Notes under the pieces: model-generated
What the model saw: the letters and a program-made list of their open reading frames with translations, nothing else
The model's database searches: none
What the model was told of the DNA's origin: nothing
From: a virus
Virus record (IMG/VR): IMGVR_UViG_3300042507_005041
Location: 62,001-126,000 of that record
Direction: 5' to 3' (one strand)
DNA: 64,000 bases
Shown: positions 1 through 6,055 of the stretch, piece after piece
Layout: each line of letters opens with the position of its first letter
Numbering within the stretch: position 1 is the first letter of the stretch
Translations under genes and position numbers: made by a program

Positions 1-146
1 GTCAATGCTGGCATTTCGGCCTTGGTCTTACCGGTCTTCTCCTTGAGGAGCTGATCGATAACACCTACCAAGACGGTGTAGAACACAGTTCCATCCTCCC
101 TCTTGTTGGCCTTCGGTGCTGTATTGATGTACAGGGACTTCTTCAT
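1..146 (-). CDS. Partial small protein, C-terminus off left edge
   Basis: The first 48 codons of a leftward gene. It starts at the ATG complementary to 144-146 behind a strong GGAGG ribosome site, and reads MKKSLYINTAPKANKREDG, then a hydrophobic YTVLVGVIDQLL stretch and a Lys-rich segment. The remainder lies outside the window. I do not recognise the family. It is the leftmost cassette of the leftward array and is preceded by the long class III leader. Confidence 0.7.
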   Translation of the reverse strand, partial: MKKSLYINTAPKANKREDGTVFYTVLVGVIDQLLKEKTGKTKAEMPAL

Positions 147-317
147 GACAACCTCCAAGTTGTATGTAGAACGCGTATGTACACAGTGCACACACGACTA
201 CTATTTATTCGTTTAACCTGGAGCTGTTAAGCCACAGGACCCGCACCCTAAAGCACTGGCTGGATATAGACCTAGGGTCTACCCATAAAAGAAAAACTCA
301 GGAACTGACCCTGAGTT
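147..317 (-). promoter_or_regulatory. Cassette control element 1 (terminator, start element, long class III leader)
   Basis: On the minus strand a CTCAGGGTCAGTTCCTGAG hairpin (about 297-315) terminates the gene to the right. A T-rich tract and ATGGGTA (core 280-297) follow, then a leader of about 130 bases. This leader shares several blocks with the one at 3080-3224: GGGTAGAYCYTAGGTCTAT, TTTAGGGTGCG and an 8-bp stem GTGTGTGC/GTACATAC whose bases differ but still pair (G-C or G-U) in the other copy. That fits a conserved RNA structure. Promoter identity is inferred from position. Confidence 0.6.
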
Positions 318-330
318 AATCTTCTTATTG

Positions 331-534
331 TTAATCAAACAACGTTGGCTTTTGTTGCCTCTTTAGCTTTGCAAACTCCCTGCCTGTTTTGTTGTTTTCC
401 TTCCATTCGTTAAAATGTAAGTCACAAAGTGCCATCGGGCGAGGATAAGACACATATTGTCCTTCACCTCTACGAAGCTTGACGTTGCAAAGATGTCCTT
501 GACACCATGCTCCGTCACGTGATTGATAAGCCAT
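331..534 (-). CDS. Small Cys/His-rich protein, 67 aa
   Basis: Starts MAYQSRDGAWCQGHLC behind an AGAGG ribosome site. It contains C-x4-C near the N-terminus and a C-x2-H (ALCDLHF) in the middle, a plausible single zinc site, then a basic tail (KLKRQQKP). Family not recognised. It forms a one-gene cassette between its own leader and a terminator. A DNA- or protein-binding host-takeover factor is possible, but only by analogy with other small early phage proteins. Confidence 0.65.
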   Translation of the reverse strand: MAYQSRDGAWCQGHLCNVKLRRGEGQYVSYPRPMALCDLHFNEWKENNKTGREFAKLKRQQKPTLFD

Positions 535-610
535 TACTGACCTCTTTCTGTTGGGCCTAGACTTCCATATCTAGGATTTACCCATAAAGAGAAAACCCCC
601 GTTAGGGGGC
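535..610 (-). promoter_or_regulatory. Cassette control element 2 (class II leader)
   Basis: On the minus strand a CCCCC-TAAC-GGGGG type terminator hairpin (596-610) runs into TTTTCTCTTTATGGGTA (core 579-596). The presumed 5' end then folds as CCTAGA-loop-TCTAGG, closed by an outer GGG/CCC pairing. Elements 9 and 13 have the same layout with compensating stem changes. Confidence 0.6.
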
Positions 611-658
611 AATCTCCTTCTTCTAAGTACCTAAACTCAGGAATGTCACCAGCTTTAA

Positions 659-991
659 TTAGCTGTTAGGGCACTTGCCTTCTACAAGAAAGCGCTTTGA
701 ACGCATGCATCCATATTCTTCAACTCGAACCACAACCTTGTGGTAGTGGATTCCGTCTCCTGGAACACGTACATATGCTTTCTTGAAGAGTCCTCCAATA
801 ATCCTGCCAACACCCCAAGAGATGTCTGACAGCTCATCTTTAAACTCTGCAATGCTGCGAACTTCAAGCAATTCGTAGAATTCACCACGACGCTTTCCAT
901 CCACAAGTTCACGACTGAAGAGGTCTGCGACCCCATCTCGCCAAGAACGCACTTGCATGCATCCGCACCATTGAACCTTATTCCGGCTCAT
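659..991 (-). CDS. Unknown protein, 110 aa
   Basis: The start is the ATG complementary to 989-991, behind AAAGGA; an upstream in-frame extension would read through the leader and has no ribosome site. The protein begins MSRNKVQWCGC and ends GKCPNS. It is soluble and mixed in charge, with a Gly-rich SWGVGRIIGGLF stretch. No family recognised. Codon 3 is CGG used as an ordinary Arg codon, an important counterexample to the CGG-avoidance pattern of the rightward genes. Confidence 0.7.
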   Translation of the reverse strand: MSRNKVQWCGCMQVRSWRDGVADLFSRELVDGKRRGEFYELLEVRSIAEFKDELSDISWGVGRIIGGLFKKAYVRVPGDGIHYHKVVVRVEEYGCMRSKRFLVEGKCPNS

Positions 992-1064
992 AGTTTCCTT
1001 TCGGGTAGTCTCAACCAAGAGACTTTAGTTATACCCATAAAAAGAAAACTCCCCGAAGGGAGTC
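992..1064 (-). promoter_or_regulatory. Cassette control element 3
   Basis: A terminator stem ACTCCC-TTCG-GGGAGT (1049-1063) is followed on the minus strand by TTTTCTTTTTATGGGTA (core 1032-1049). The leader folds as AGTCTC-TTGGTT-GAGACT with a flanking GGGT/ACCC closure. The hairpin sequence differs from the other leaders, but its position directly at the presumed 5' end is the same. Confidence 0.55.
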
Positions 1065-1114
1065 TTCTTCTTCTTCTAAGTACTTAAACTCAGGAATGTC
1101 AATCAGTTGTCTGA

Positions 1115-1621
1115 CTATTTTGTTGCAAGCTCCAAATGCTTTTCGTTGTCAGCGTCGTACTTAGCTTTGATTACAAACTCAAGATTAAACTTCTCAAGGA
1201 TGGCTTTAACAAAATCAATTGTCAATCCAACATGAGTGTAATCATTAAGGGTAACTAGCATGTACTCAGGAGCACCATAGTTAAGGTGAATGCTTGGACG
1301 GCCAGACCATGGGCCACGGATGCTACGAAGTGAACCATCTTTCATTTTGAGATGAAATATGGCCTTACCATAACCGCCATGACATTTGTCGTCACCAGGG
1401 TGCATAAAGCAGTTGACTGCTGCTCCATCACGCGTGGTTCCTACAAAGCAACCGATGTCTTCGGCATCCAAACCAGCGTTGAACTCATAAATGATTTCGG
1501 ATTCTGACAAAAAGCCAGGAGATGTCTCCAGACTTAATTGCCACCAGCCGTTTCTGTTATGAGTAACGTCAGCCTTAACTACCTTTTCCAGTCGATGCTG
1601 GAATGCTTGGTTGTTGTTCAC
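1115..1621 (-). CDS. Unknown protein, 168 aa
   Basis: I start this at the GTG complementary to 1619-1621, directly behind AGGAGGAATT; the longer reading would begin inside the terminator/leader element. The product begins VNNNQAFQHRLEKVVKADV and is a soluble mixed alpha/beta protein with segments such as GCFVGTTRDGAAVNCFMHPG and GPWSGRPSIHLNYG. Family not recognised. It is the largest gene of the leftward array and has its own promoter-leader and terminator. Confidence 0.75.
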   Translation of the reverse strand: MNNNQAFQHRLEKVVKADVTHNRNGWWQLSLETSPGFLSESEIIYEFNAGLDAEDIGCFVGTTRDGAAVNCFMHPGDDKCHGGYGKAIFHLKMKDGSLRSIRGPWSGRPSIHLNYGAPEYMLVTLNDYTHVGLTIDFVKAILEKFNLEFVIKAKYDADNEKHLELATK

Positions 1622-1715
1622 AATTCCTCCTAGAAGTGTGATTTGCCCACACCACCACGGTGTAGGACTTGGCAATCTTGCGACTACCCATAAAAAGAAA
1701 ACTCCCGAAGGAGTC
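1622..1715 (-). promoter_or_regulatory. Cassette control element 4 (class I leader)
   Basis: The terminator stem is ACTCC-TTCG-GGAGT (1701-1715), then TTTTCTTTTTATGGGTA (core 1685-1702). The class I leader has hairpin one, GGTAGTC-GCAA-GATTGCC with a GNRA tetraloop, and hairpin two, CCTACACC-loop-GGTGTGGG. The ribosome site AGGAGG follows. Element 5 pairs the same stems with different bases. Confidence 0.65.
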
Positions 1716-1779
1716 TTCTTAATCACCAATTATAATAATATGTATAGGATGGTGAATCCTCTAATGCTCAGTAGCCTAG

Positions 1780-2058
1780 TTAGGCAAACTGAGTGGTGTA
1801 GTTTGCACCTTCAGCCAGAAGGTCTTTGATAACCTTCTCTAGCTTTTGGTAGCACTCCTCATAGGAGCGATCATTGCCAACCTCATTGTTGAACTCGATA
1901 TTTTCGAGCAAACCAATGATACGGTTCTCAACATCGGCACTAACGTAAAGCTCATCGTAACCAAAGAAGGTCCAGTGAGCAATATAAGCACGACCCTCGG
2001 TTGTATTGCCGAGGATGATGTTGATCATCGTGATAATGATCTCTTTTGGAATAAACAC
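1780..2058 (-). CDS. Unknown protein, 92 aa
   Basis: GTG start behind GGAGGTAAAAC. It begins as MFIPKEIIITMINIILGN and contains an acidic amphipathic C-terminal half (ENRIIGLLENIEF, CYQKLEKVIKDLLAEG). Predicted soluble; no known motif. It is a single-gene cassette with its own class I leader and a terminator before the next unit. Confidence 0.65.
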   Translation of the reverse strand: MFIPKEIIITMINIILGNTTEGRAYIAHWTFFGYDELYVSADVENRIIGLLENIEFNNEVGNDRSYEECYQKLEKVIKDLLAEGANYTTQFA

Positions 2059-2164
2059 GTTTTACCTCCGTGTCCTTGCCCACATCACCATAATGTAGGA
2101 CTTGGCAGTCTTGCGACTACCCATAAAGAGAAAACCCACCAGTCCGCGTGGACAACTGATGGGT
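2059..2164 (-). promoter_or_regulatory. Cassette control element 5 (class I leader)
   Basis: The terminator pairs ACCCATCAGT with ACTGGTGGGT (2134-2164), followed by TTTTCTCTTTATGGGTA (core 2118-2135). Hairpin one is GGTAGTC-GCAA-GACTGCC and hairpin two CCTACAT-loop-ATGTGGG. Compared with element 4, both stems carry substitutions that keep the pairing. Confidence 0.65.
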
Positions 2165-2178
2165 ATCTCTTTATTTAT

Positions 2179-2400
2179 TTACAGTTCTACAGAACCTTTT
2201 AGTTCTGCTAGTTCTGCTTTTTCCTGCTGAAGTGTTTGACGCAAATAGTTAAGATGACGATTAACTTGCAAGCATGAGCTTGGGTTTCTCGGCATGCCAA
2301 ACATTTTTATCTCTGCTAGTTGATTCTGAAGCATTTCTTCGGTAAAACGAATTTTCTCTTCAACTTTGGCAATTGCTTCGTTGTTTGTGTTTGTATTCAT
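2179..2400 (-). CDS. Coiled-coil protein, 73 aa
   Basis: Starts MNTNTNNEAIAKVEEKIRF behind AAAGGGG. It is almost wholly helical with heptad-like spacing: IAKVEEKIRFTEEMLQNQL, then NYLRQTLQQEKAELAELKG. The two helices are joined by an MPRNPSSC turn, suggesting a short antiparallel coiled-coil hairpin. Function unknown; a small oligomerising adaptor or inhibitor would fit. Confidence 0.65.
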   Translation of the reverse strand: MNTNTNNEAIAKVEEKIRFTEEMLQNQLAEIKMFGMPRNPSSCLQVNRHLNYLRQTLQQEKAELAELKGSVEL

Positions 2401-2520
2401 TGGATACCCCTTTCAAAAGGTAAACCACGCTGTTTGGTTAGTTGATTGATCTCACCGTGAGAACTAAAACCTATCCATAAAAAGAAAACCCCCGAAGATC
2501 CTAAGATCCCCGAGGGAGTT
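2401..2520 (-). promoter_or_regulatory. Cassette control element 6
   Basis: A long terminator stem (2488-2520) pairs ACTCCCTCGGGG with TTCGGGGGTT around a GATCTTAGGATC inner stem. The start element is the variant ATGGATA (core 2472-2489). The leader contains TCTCAC-GGT-GAGA. Confidence 0.5.
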
Positions 2521-2541
2521 CTTTTTGTTACTCTCTTTTAA

Positions 2542-2685
2542 TTAGAGAGTGTGCTGTTCTGCTTCAATTTCTTGAAGTTGACATTCGTAGCACCGTGCCA
2601 ATTGGAAATTTTGACATGTTGTGTGCTCTTTGCCACATGAAGGACAGTTTGCCTGTACATCTTCATGAAGATTTGAGTAACCCAT
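2542..2685 (-). CDS. Zinc-ribbon protein, 47 aa
   Basis: A small leftward gene behind AAGGAGGAAAGTAAT. It begins MGYSNLHEDVQANCPSCGK and ends EIEAEQHTL. Two C-x2-C knuckles (CPSC at 14-17 and CYEC at 32-35) make a classic zinc ribbon, so nucleic-acid or protein binding is likely. It also contains an in-frame CGG codon (followed by T) read as Arg. The gene fills the interval between elements 6 and 7 with correct spacing on both sides. Confidence 0.75.
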   Translation of the reverse strand: MGYSNLHEDVQANCPSCGKEHTTCQNFQLARCYECQLQEIEAEQHTL

Positions 2686-2774
2686 ATTACTTTCCTCCTT
2701 TCTGGATAGATGGCCTACCAAGCCTAGAATCTATCCATAAAAGAAAAACTCCCAGGCGTTTCTGCCCAGGAGCT
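2686..2774 (-). promoter_or_regulatory. Cassette control element 7
   Basis: Terminator CTCCTGGGC-agaaac-GCCTGGGAG (2749-2773), T-tract, ATGGATA (core 2732-2749). The leader closes with a perfect GGATAGAT/ATCTATCC outer stem around TCTAGGCTTGGTAGGCC. The first base of the start element therefore becomes part of the 5'-terminal stem. Confidence 0.6.
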
Positions 2775-2791
2775 TTTCTAATTTTGGGTGA

Positions 2792-3079
2792 CTACTCTTT
2801 AATCACAGGTTTCTGTGGCAAGAGTATTACCATACCAACGTCGAGATCAACGACGTCTTGGTTTAGGTCCCTGATGACACCAACCTTGATGTCACCATCT
2901 CGCTGCCCGCCGCAATGACGAGCAGCAATGTCCCACAGGGTGTCATCCTTTTGGACAACAACCTGTGGAACGTCACAACTGACCCCACGATAGGGATCAG
3001 AGTCTGGCCTGTCCAAGAACAGGAAGGCCAGAACCAAAAGGTAGCTAATAATAACTACCTTCTTGATTACTTTGAACAT
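2792..3079 (-). CDS. Membrane-anchored LysM-domain protein, 95 aa
   Basis: I start this at MFKVIKKVVIISYLLVLAF, behind CTAGGAGGATTC, rather than at the longer reading through the leader. Residues about 4-20 form a single hydrophobic anchor (or uncleaved signal). A LysM-like module follows: VVVQKDDTLWDIAARHC, a VIRDLNQ helix and VDLDVGMVILLP. LysM domains bind N-acetylglucosamine polymers such as peptidoglycan. An envelope role, such as altering the wall or excluding other phages, is inferred. Confidence 0.75.
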   Translation of the reverse strand: MFKVIKKVVIISYLLVLAFLFLDRPDSDPYRGVSCDVPQVVVQKDDTLWDIAARHCGGQRDGDIKVGVIRDLNQDVVDLDVGMVILLPQKPVIKE

Positions 3080-3240
3080 GAATCCTCCTAGATACATGTA
3101 CTGCATATGTACACCACGCACATACGACTGCTTCTGTACGATGCTGAAGCCAGCATGCTGATTAGCCAACTAGTGACAGGGACGCACCCTAAATAGACCT
3201 AAGATCTACCCATAAAAGAAAAACCACACTGGCTGTGTGG
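3080..3240 (-). promoter_or_regulatory. Cassette control element 8 (long class III leader)
   Basis: Terminator CCACAC-agcca-GTGTGG (3224-3240), core ATGGGTA (3207-3224). The leader of about 125 bases shares sequence blocks and an 8-bp paired stem (GTATGTGC/GTACATAT) with element 1. The two class III leaders precede genes of unrelated sequence, so the RNA element appears to be the conserved unit. Confidence 0.6.
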
Positions 3241-3253
3241 CTTCTCCTTTGAA

Positions 3254-3484
3254 TTATTGGTTACTTACCTCATAACCAATAATTCTCAACCATCGATCAA
3301 TGTTTTGATACATTCGTTCGATAGTGTTGTTTGCTGAAATAGCCCCCAATACAAGATAAGGAGTTGAACTGAATACATTGTCTTGCGTGTTTGAATCCAC
3401 GGCAAACAAAAGTACTTCGTTTTCCTCATTTGTCTTAAGGGTTATTGTTGCTGGCTTTAAACTGTTGGTCCCGAAGGACCCCAT
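3254..3484 (-). CDS. Unknown protein with MGSFGTN N-terminus, 76 aa
   Basis: Begins MGSFGTNSLKPATITLKTN behind AAAGGAGATAAGC. The rest looks like a small mixed beta/alpha protein (EVLLFAVDSNTQDNVF, YLVLGAISANNTIERMYQNI). The first seven residues are identical to those of the membrane protein at 4178-4456, although the remainder is unrelated. Function unknown. Confidence 0.65.
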   Translation of the reverse strand: MGSFGTNSLKPATITLKTNEENEVLLFAVDSNTQDNVFSSTPYLVLGAISANNTIERMYQNIDRWLRIIGYEVSNQ

Positions 3485-3563
3485 GCTTATCTCCTTTGTT
3501 TGGGTCTAGGTTTCCATACCTAGAATTTACCCATAAAAGAAAAACCTAGGAACTGACCCTAGG
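3485..3563 (-). promoter_or_regulatory. Cassette control element 9 (class II leader)
   Basis: Terminator CCTAGGGTCAGTTCCTAGG (3545-3563), which also ends the candidate RNA gene to its right. Core ATGGGTA at 3528-3545. The leader pairs TCTAGGT with AACCTAGA inside a GGG/CCC closure; relative to elements 2 and 13, both sides of the stem have changed together. Confidence 0.6.
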
Positions 3564-3693
3564 CTATTTCTTTCTCAGCGAAGTTGCTGACGGAAATCAG
3601 TCTAATGACTTGATCCGGCTAGGTTTAATGAGCTTAATGCCGCTCGTGCAGTCGTTTTGCTATGCGACCGCCTGTACCAAGTAACCCAAAGGC
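3545..3693 (-). ncRNA. Candidate small non-coding RNA, about 150 nt
   Basis: This cassette has the same start element (right end) and terminator (left end) as its neighbours but no convincing gene: there is no ribosome site and the only ATG is that of the start element itself. The transcript would begin with GTAGCC-TTT-GGGTTAC and contain a GTCG-loop-CGAC hairpin before the terminator. It may be a regulatory RNA or a decayed gene. It does not fold as a recognisable tRNA by eye. Confidence 0.4.
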
Positions 3694-3730
3694 TACCCAT
3701 AAAAGAAAAACCACCCTGGATGGATGGCAT
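3694..3730 (-). promoter_or_regulatory. Cassette control element 10
   Basis: Terminator stem CCATCC-atcca-GGGTGG (about 3711-3728) for the gene on its right, then TTTTTCTTTTATGGGTA (core 3694-3711). It drives the gene-less unit 3545-3693. Confidence 0.55.
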
Positions 3731-3792
3731 TCTCTTCTTATTTTATGTTTCCAGGTATAAGTACCTAGCTGATACACAGCTTGCTACCAGTA

Positions 3793-4029
3793 TTAGTGGT
3801 AGCTGTTGGAGGACTTTGAGGTTGGGGTATTGAGTTCGTACTCAACGCCATCCTCAAGGTACGTCCAGTTCATGCGTTCAACATTACCGTAGTAAGTGAA
3901 CCACACTCCTGTGACGTTGTAATCCTTCCGGCCCTCATTTGAAACAAGAGCAAACGTGTACTTACGATCGTAATACGACCAGTCCACGTGCCCCCCTTCA
4001 ACGAGTTGACGGATAACCTTTGCAGGCAT
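3793..4029 (-). CDS. Unknown protein, 78 aa
   Basis: Starts MPAKVIRQLVEGGHVDWSYY behind GGGAGGTAATCC. It appears beta-rich, with aromatic strands (RKYTFALVSNEG, NVTGVWFTYYGNV, MNWTYLEDGVEYEL) and a polar tail. An in-frame CGG-A occurs in the NEGRKDYN segment and is read as a normal Arg codon, since the continuing frame is clearly the sensible one. Family not recognised. Confidence 0.65.
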   Translation of the reverse strand: MPAKVIRQLVEGGHVDWSYYDRKYTFALVSNEGRKDYNVTGVWFTYYGNVERMNWTYLEDGVEYELNTPTSKSSNSYH

Positions 4030-4155
4030 GGATTACCTCCCTTTCTCCATAGTTTCACCTATGGGTAAAGGCGCACACCACAGTGGTGCACGGCTTGGTA
4101 GCCCGAAGACTACCCATAAAAAGAAAACCCCTGAGGACCGAAGTCCCCAAGGGAA
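4030..4155 (-). promoter_or_regulatory. Cassette control element 11 (class I leader)
   Basis: Terminator with a UUCG loop (4128-4155: CCCTTGGGGAC-TTCG-GTCCTCAGGGG), core ATGGGTA at 4111-4128. Hairpin one is GGTAGTC-TTCG-GGCTACC, with a UNCG tetraloop in place of the GNRA loop of elements 4 and 5. Hairpin two is GTGCACCAC/GTGGTGTGC-like. Confidence 0.65.
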
Positions 4156-4177
4156 AGAGTTTCTTTTTTACTGACAA

Positions 4178-4456
4178 TTAAAGGAATGGATCCGTATCGT
4201 CAGTTGTGTCTTCAGCTAGGTCTGCCTGGAAGAATTGATACACCTTATACCCGGCAAATACCAAGGCAATAAGAGTAACAGCCTTCCATTGTACGAACCC
4301 TAGGATAAACCCAAGGATACCGAAGAACATGCTTGCCACAGGGGTAAACACTATTAGTCCTCCGATAATGACAAACTGTACAGTCCGTGATAAGCCACGG
4401 AACCAGTTGCTGATGGACGTGAATGCAGATGAGATGTTGGTCCCGAAGGACCCCAT
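4178..4456 (-). CDS. Small membrane protein with MGSFGTN N-terminus, 92 aa
   Basis: The start is the ATG directly behind AAAGGAGAATGAC, giving MGSFGTNISSAFTSISNWFRG. Two long hydrophobic segments follow (VQFVIIGGLIVFTPVASMFF / GILGFILGFV and AVTLIALVFAGYKVYQFF) with an acidic C-terminus (DTTDDTDPF), predicting two or three membrane spans. Function unknown; small phage membrane proteins often act in superinfection exclusion or lysis. The N-terminal heptapeptide is shared with the protein at 3254-3484. Confidence 0.7.
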   Translation of the reverse strand: MGSFGTNISSAFTSISNWFRGLSRTVQFVIIGGLIVFTPVASMFFGILGFILGFVQWKAVTLIALVFAGYKVYQFFQADLAEDTTDDTDPFL

Positions 4457-4551
4457 GTCATTCTCCTTTCGTTGTTGCCCACACCACATTAGTGCAGGGC
4501 TTGGTAGCTTTCACACTACCCATAAAGGAAAAACCCCCAATTAAGGGGGTC
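4457..4551 (-). promoter_or_regulatory. Cassette control element 12 (class I leader)
   Basis: Terminator CCCCC-TTAATT-GGGGG (4533-4551), core at 4518-4535. The leader pairs GGTAGT with GCTACC around GTGAAA, followed by AAG and a CAC/GTG-rich second hairpin ending GTGTGGGC, as in the other class I elements. Confidence 0.6.
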
Positions 4552-4610
4552 CTTCCTAGTGATTATGATTAACAGAGCGTCACTACTGCTCCGGCTTACT
4601 GTGCAGTTAA

Positions 4611-4712
4611 CTAACCGTTATATGAACGATCGCAGCTAGGACAGCGTGTTTCCCCTTTGTCTGGGAACTCGTGTCCACACCACCTGCACTTAAGCAAAAG
4701 AATAAGGTACAA
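4611..4712 (-). CDS. Tiny zinc-ribbon protein, 33 aa
   Basis: A TTG start behind GGAGGTTAA gives MYLILLLKCRWCGHEFPDKG, then CPSCDRSYNG. The two C-x2-C pairs (CRWC, CPSC) are spaced as in a minimal zinc ribbon. It is the first gene of the leftward array, directly behind element 13. The short length and TTG start keep confidence moderate. Confidence 0.5.
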   Translation of the reverse strand: MYLILLLKCRWCGHEFPDKGETRCPSCDRSYNG

Positions 4713-4771
4713 TTAACCTCCTTTCTTTGGGCCTAAGTACCATACTTAGGATCTACCCATAAAAAAAGAAC
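4713..4771 (-). promoter_or_regulatory. Cassette control element 13 (first of the array, no terminator)
   Basis: Minus strand TTCTTTTTTTATGGGTAG (core 4754-4771), then CCTAAGTA-TGG-TACTTAGG closed by GGG/CCC. This copy has no terminator hairpin to its right because no leftward gene precedes it, yet it keeps the T-tract and ATGGGTA. That supports the T-tract plus ATGGGTA being a start signal rather than merely the tail of a terminator. Confidence 0.65.
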
Positions 4772-5046
4772 TAATAGATGACTACTAGAAGGAGGTATAC
4801 CCCGGTGGGCTCGTTAAAGATAACTAACACAATACTACTTTACTATTACCCACTCATATTTTTTCCCCTATTTTTAGACCCTATAGTTATATATCTATAT
4901 AGATCTTTATATACCTTTAGTAGACATCCCAAAAAAATCCAAAAATATTTCCCTACAGAGGTTGTGTTATTACAAAAGACCCTGATAGGTTATCTCCCAA
5001 GTCGGAATGGCCGGCGAATAAAACAATCATAGAAAGTAATACCATC
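4772..5046. other. AT-rich divergent intergenic region
   Basis: Between the leftward array and the first rightward gene. It holds TATA-rich blocks (for example TATATATCTATATAGA near 4887-4902) and pyrimidine runs. An 84-codon reading frame exists here, but its hydrophobic, low-complexity composition reflects base bias and I do not call it. A rightward promoter or a replication origin could lie here; nothing more can be shown by eye. Confidence 0.45.
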
Positions 5047-5196
5047 ATGGCTAAGATAGATCCAGAAAACTACATGCTTGATAACTACGAAGAGGCTGAG
5101 TTCCTAGAAGAATACACCAAGTCAGAGTACGACACATTTAGACCTGCTTACGGTGACTGTGACTATGACATGGACAACTACGGTTACGACTACTGA
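5047..5196 (+). CDS. Small acidic Tyr/Asp-rich protein, 49 aa
   Basis: ATG at 5047 gives MAKIDPENYMLDNYEEAEFL and ends with a repetitive YGDCDYDMDNYGYDY tail. It is strongly acidic and could be a DNA mimic or a short linear-motif protein, but no family is recognised. A TGA stop lies 20 bases before the next gene, so the two are probably co-transcribed. Confidence 0.55.
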   Translation: MAKIDPENYMLDNYEEAEFLEEYTKSEYDTFRPAYGDCDYDMDNYGYDY

Positions 5197-5216
5197 TAAG
5201 AAAGACCAGAAACAAA

Positions 5217-5765
5217 ATGACCACCCCTATAATGCCAAATCACATCCTAGTAGGATCAGAGAAGTTATTTAGAACAAAAGCCCCCTGGAGAATCAACAAC
5301 TCCTTGATAGGCCAACTGTCAGCTGACCACAGATTATTATTGTTCTCTACAGAGAATACAAAAGATTATAATAAGAAGATAACAACCAAGCTATCTAGAT
5401 CTCTTTATGATGAATGTCAAAGAGAATATAAAAAGTTAACCTTCATAGGATACGAGAATGAATGTCGTATGGTCTCAGACCTACAGGCTCATCACGGATT
5501 CAAGTTTGACTGCGTAGTGTTGATTAACAATCCCTTTAGGGAACCTATCTACAAGGAACTGTATCAGTATGGCAATCTTTATAACTTCTATACAAAACAA
5601 GATGGTGTTCATTTGGCGGGGGCTGACATCAATGAGTATGTCAAAACAAAACTTCCAGCACAGATGTCTAATAGACTTGCACTGGAAGTGTTAGGTTGTG
5701 TATTGTATGGTTCGTATGGATTAGACACTTTACAGTCTAACTACTCTAAACCAAAATATATTTAA
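5217..5765 (+). CDS. Unknown protein, 182 aa
   Basis: Starts MTTPIMPNHILVGSEKLFRT; a second ATG at 5232 is an alternative start, and neither has a strong ribosome site. Mixed alpha/beta with segments HRLLLFSTENTKDY, FKFDCVVLINNPF and LALEVLGCVLYGSYGLDTL. No catalytic motif seen. It ends tail to tail with the leftward gene at 5762, overlapping by a few bases. Confidence 0.65.
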   Translation: MTTPIMPNHILVGSEKLFRTKAPWRINNSLIGQLSADHRLLLFSTENTKDYNKKITTKLSRSLYDECQREYKKLTFIGYENECRMVSDLQAHHGFKFDCVVLINNPFREPIYKELYQYGNLYNFYTKQDGVHLAGADINEYVKTKLPAQMSNRLALEVLGCVLYGSYGLDTLQSNYSKPKYI

Positions 5766-6055
5766 TCAAACTCTTTAGGATCAAAGGTCAATACATTTGG
5801 TAAGTCTTTAGACATGGATCGAACAACATCTTCTTGTTCTTCGCCAGTCAAAGCACAGATGTCATTGACCATTGACCATTGTTCAGTAGAAAAGACGGCT
5901 AGAGTCATCTGGCCGTCTTCTTCTGCGTACGCAGCTAAGACTTTATCTTGCAATTCGCTTCCAAGGTTTTGGTTGAATATTTCGCTTTGGAGATCATTGT
6001 TATCTGACTCTAATATCTTCTTTATAAGATCTAGAAAAAAGTCCATATTGTTCAA
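5762..6055 (-). CDS. Unknown acidic protein, 97 aa
   Basis: Behind GGGAGATTGAACAAT, starting MNNMDFFLDLIKKILESDNN. A helical, acidic protein ending VLTFDPKEFD, last gene of the leftward recA cluster. The interval to its right (6056-6170) contains A/T runs and a GC-rich GCGCGCGG patch but no gene I can support. Unlike the left array, it has no ATGGGTA cassette element. Confidence 0.6.
   Translation of the reverse strand: MNNMDFFLDLIKKILESDNNDLQSEIFNQNLGSELQDKVLAAYAEEDGQMTLAVFSTEQWSMVNDICALTGEEQEDVVRSMSKDLPNVLTFDPKEFD

Noticed and set aside
3545-3693. tRNA in the gene-less cassette
   Set aside because: No cloverleaf, T-loop consensus or CCA-type end could be made by eye.
280-4771. CRISPR array suggested by the regularly repeated ATGGGTA/T-tract sequence
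   Set aside because: The spacing is irregular (about 180-580 bases), the intervals hold genes, and each repeat joins a terminator to a leader. This fits promoters, not a spacer array.
4778-5032. 84-codon rightward reading frame in the AT-rich gap
   Set aside because: Composition is that of the base-biased DNA (Ile/Leu/Tyr/Phe runs), it lacks clear family features, and its start sits in the divergent control region.
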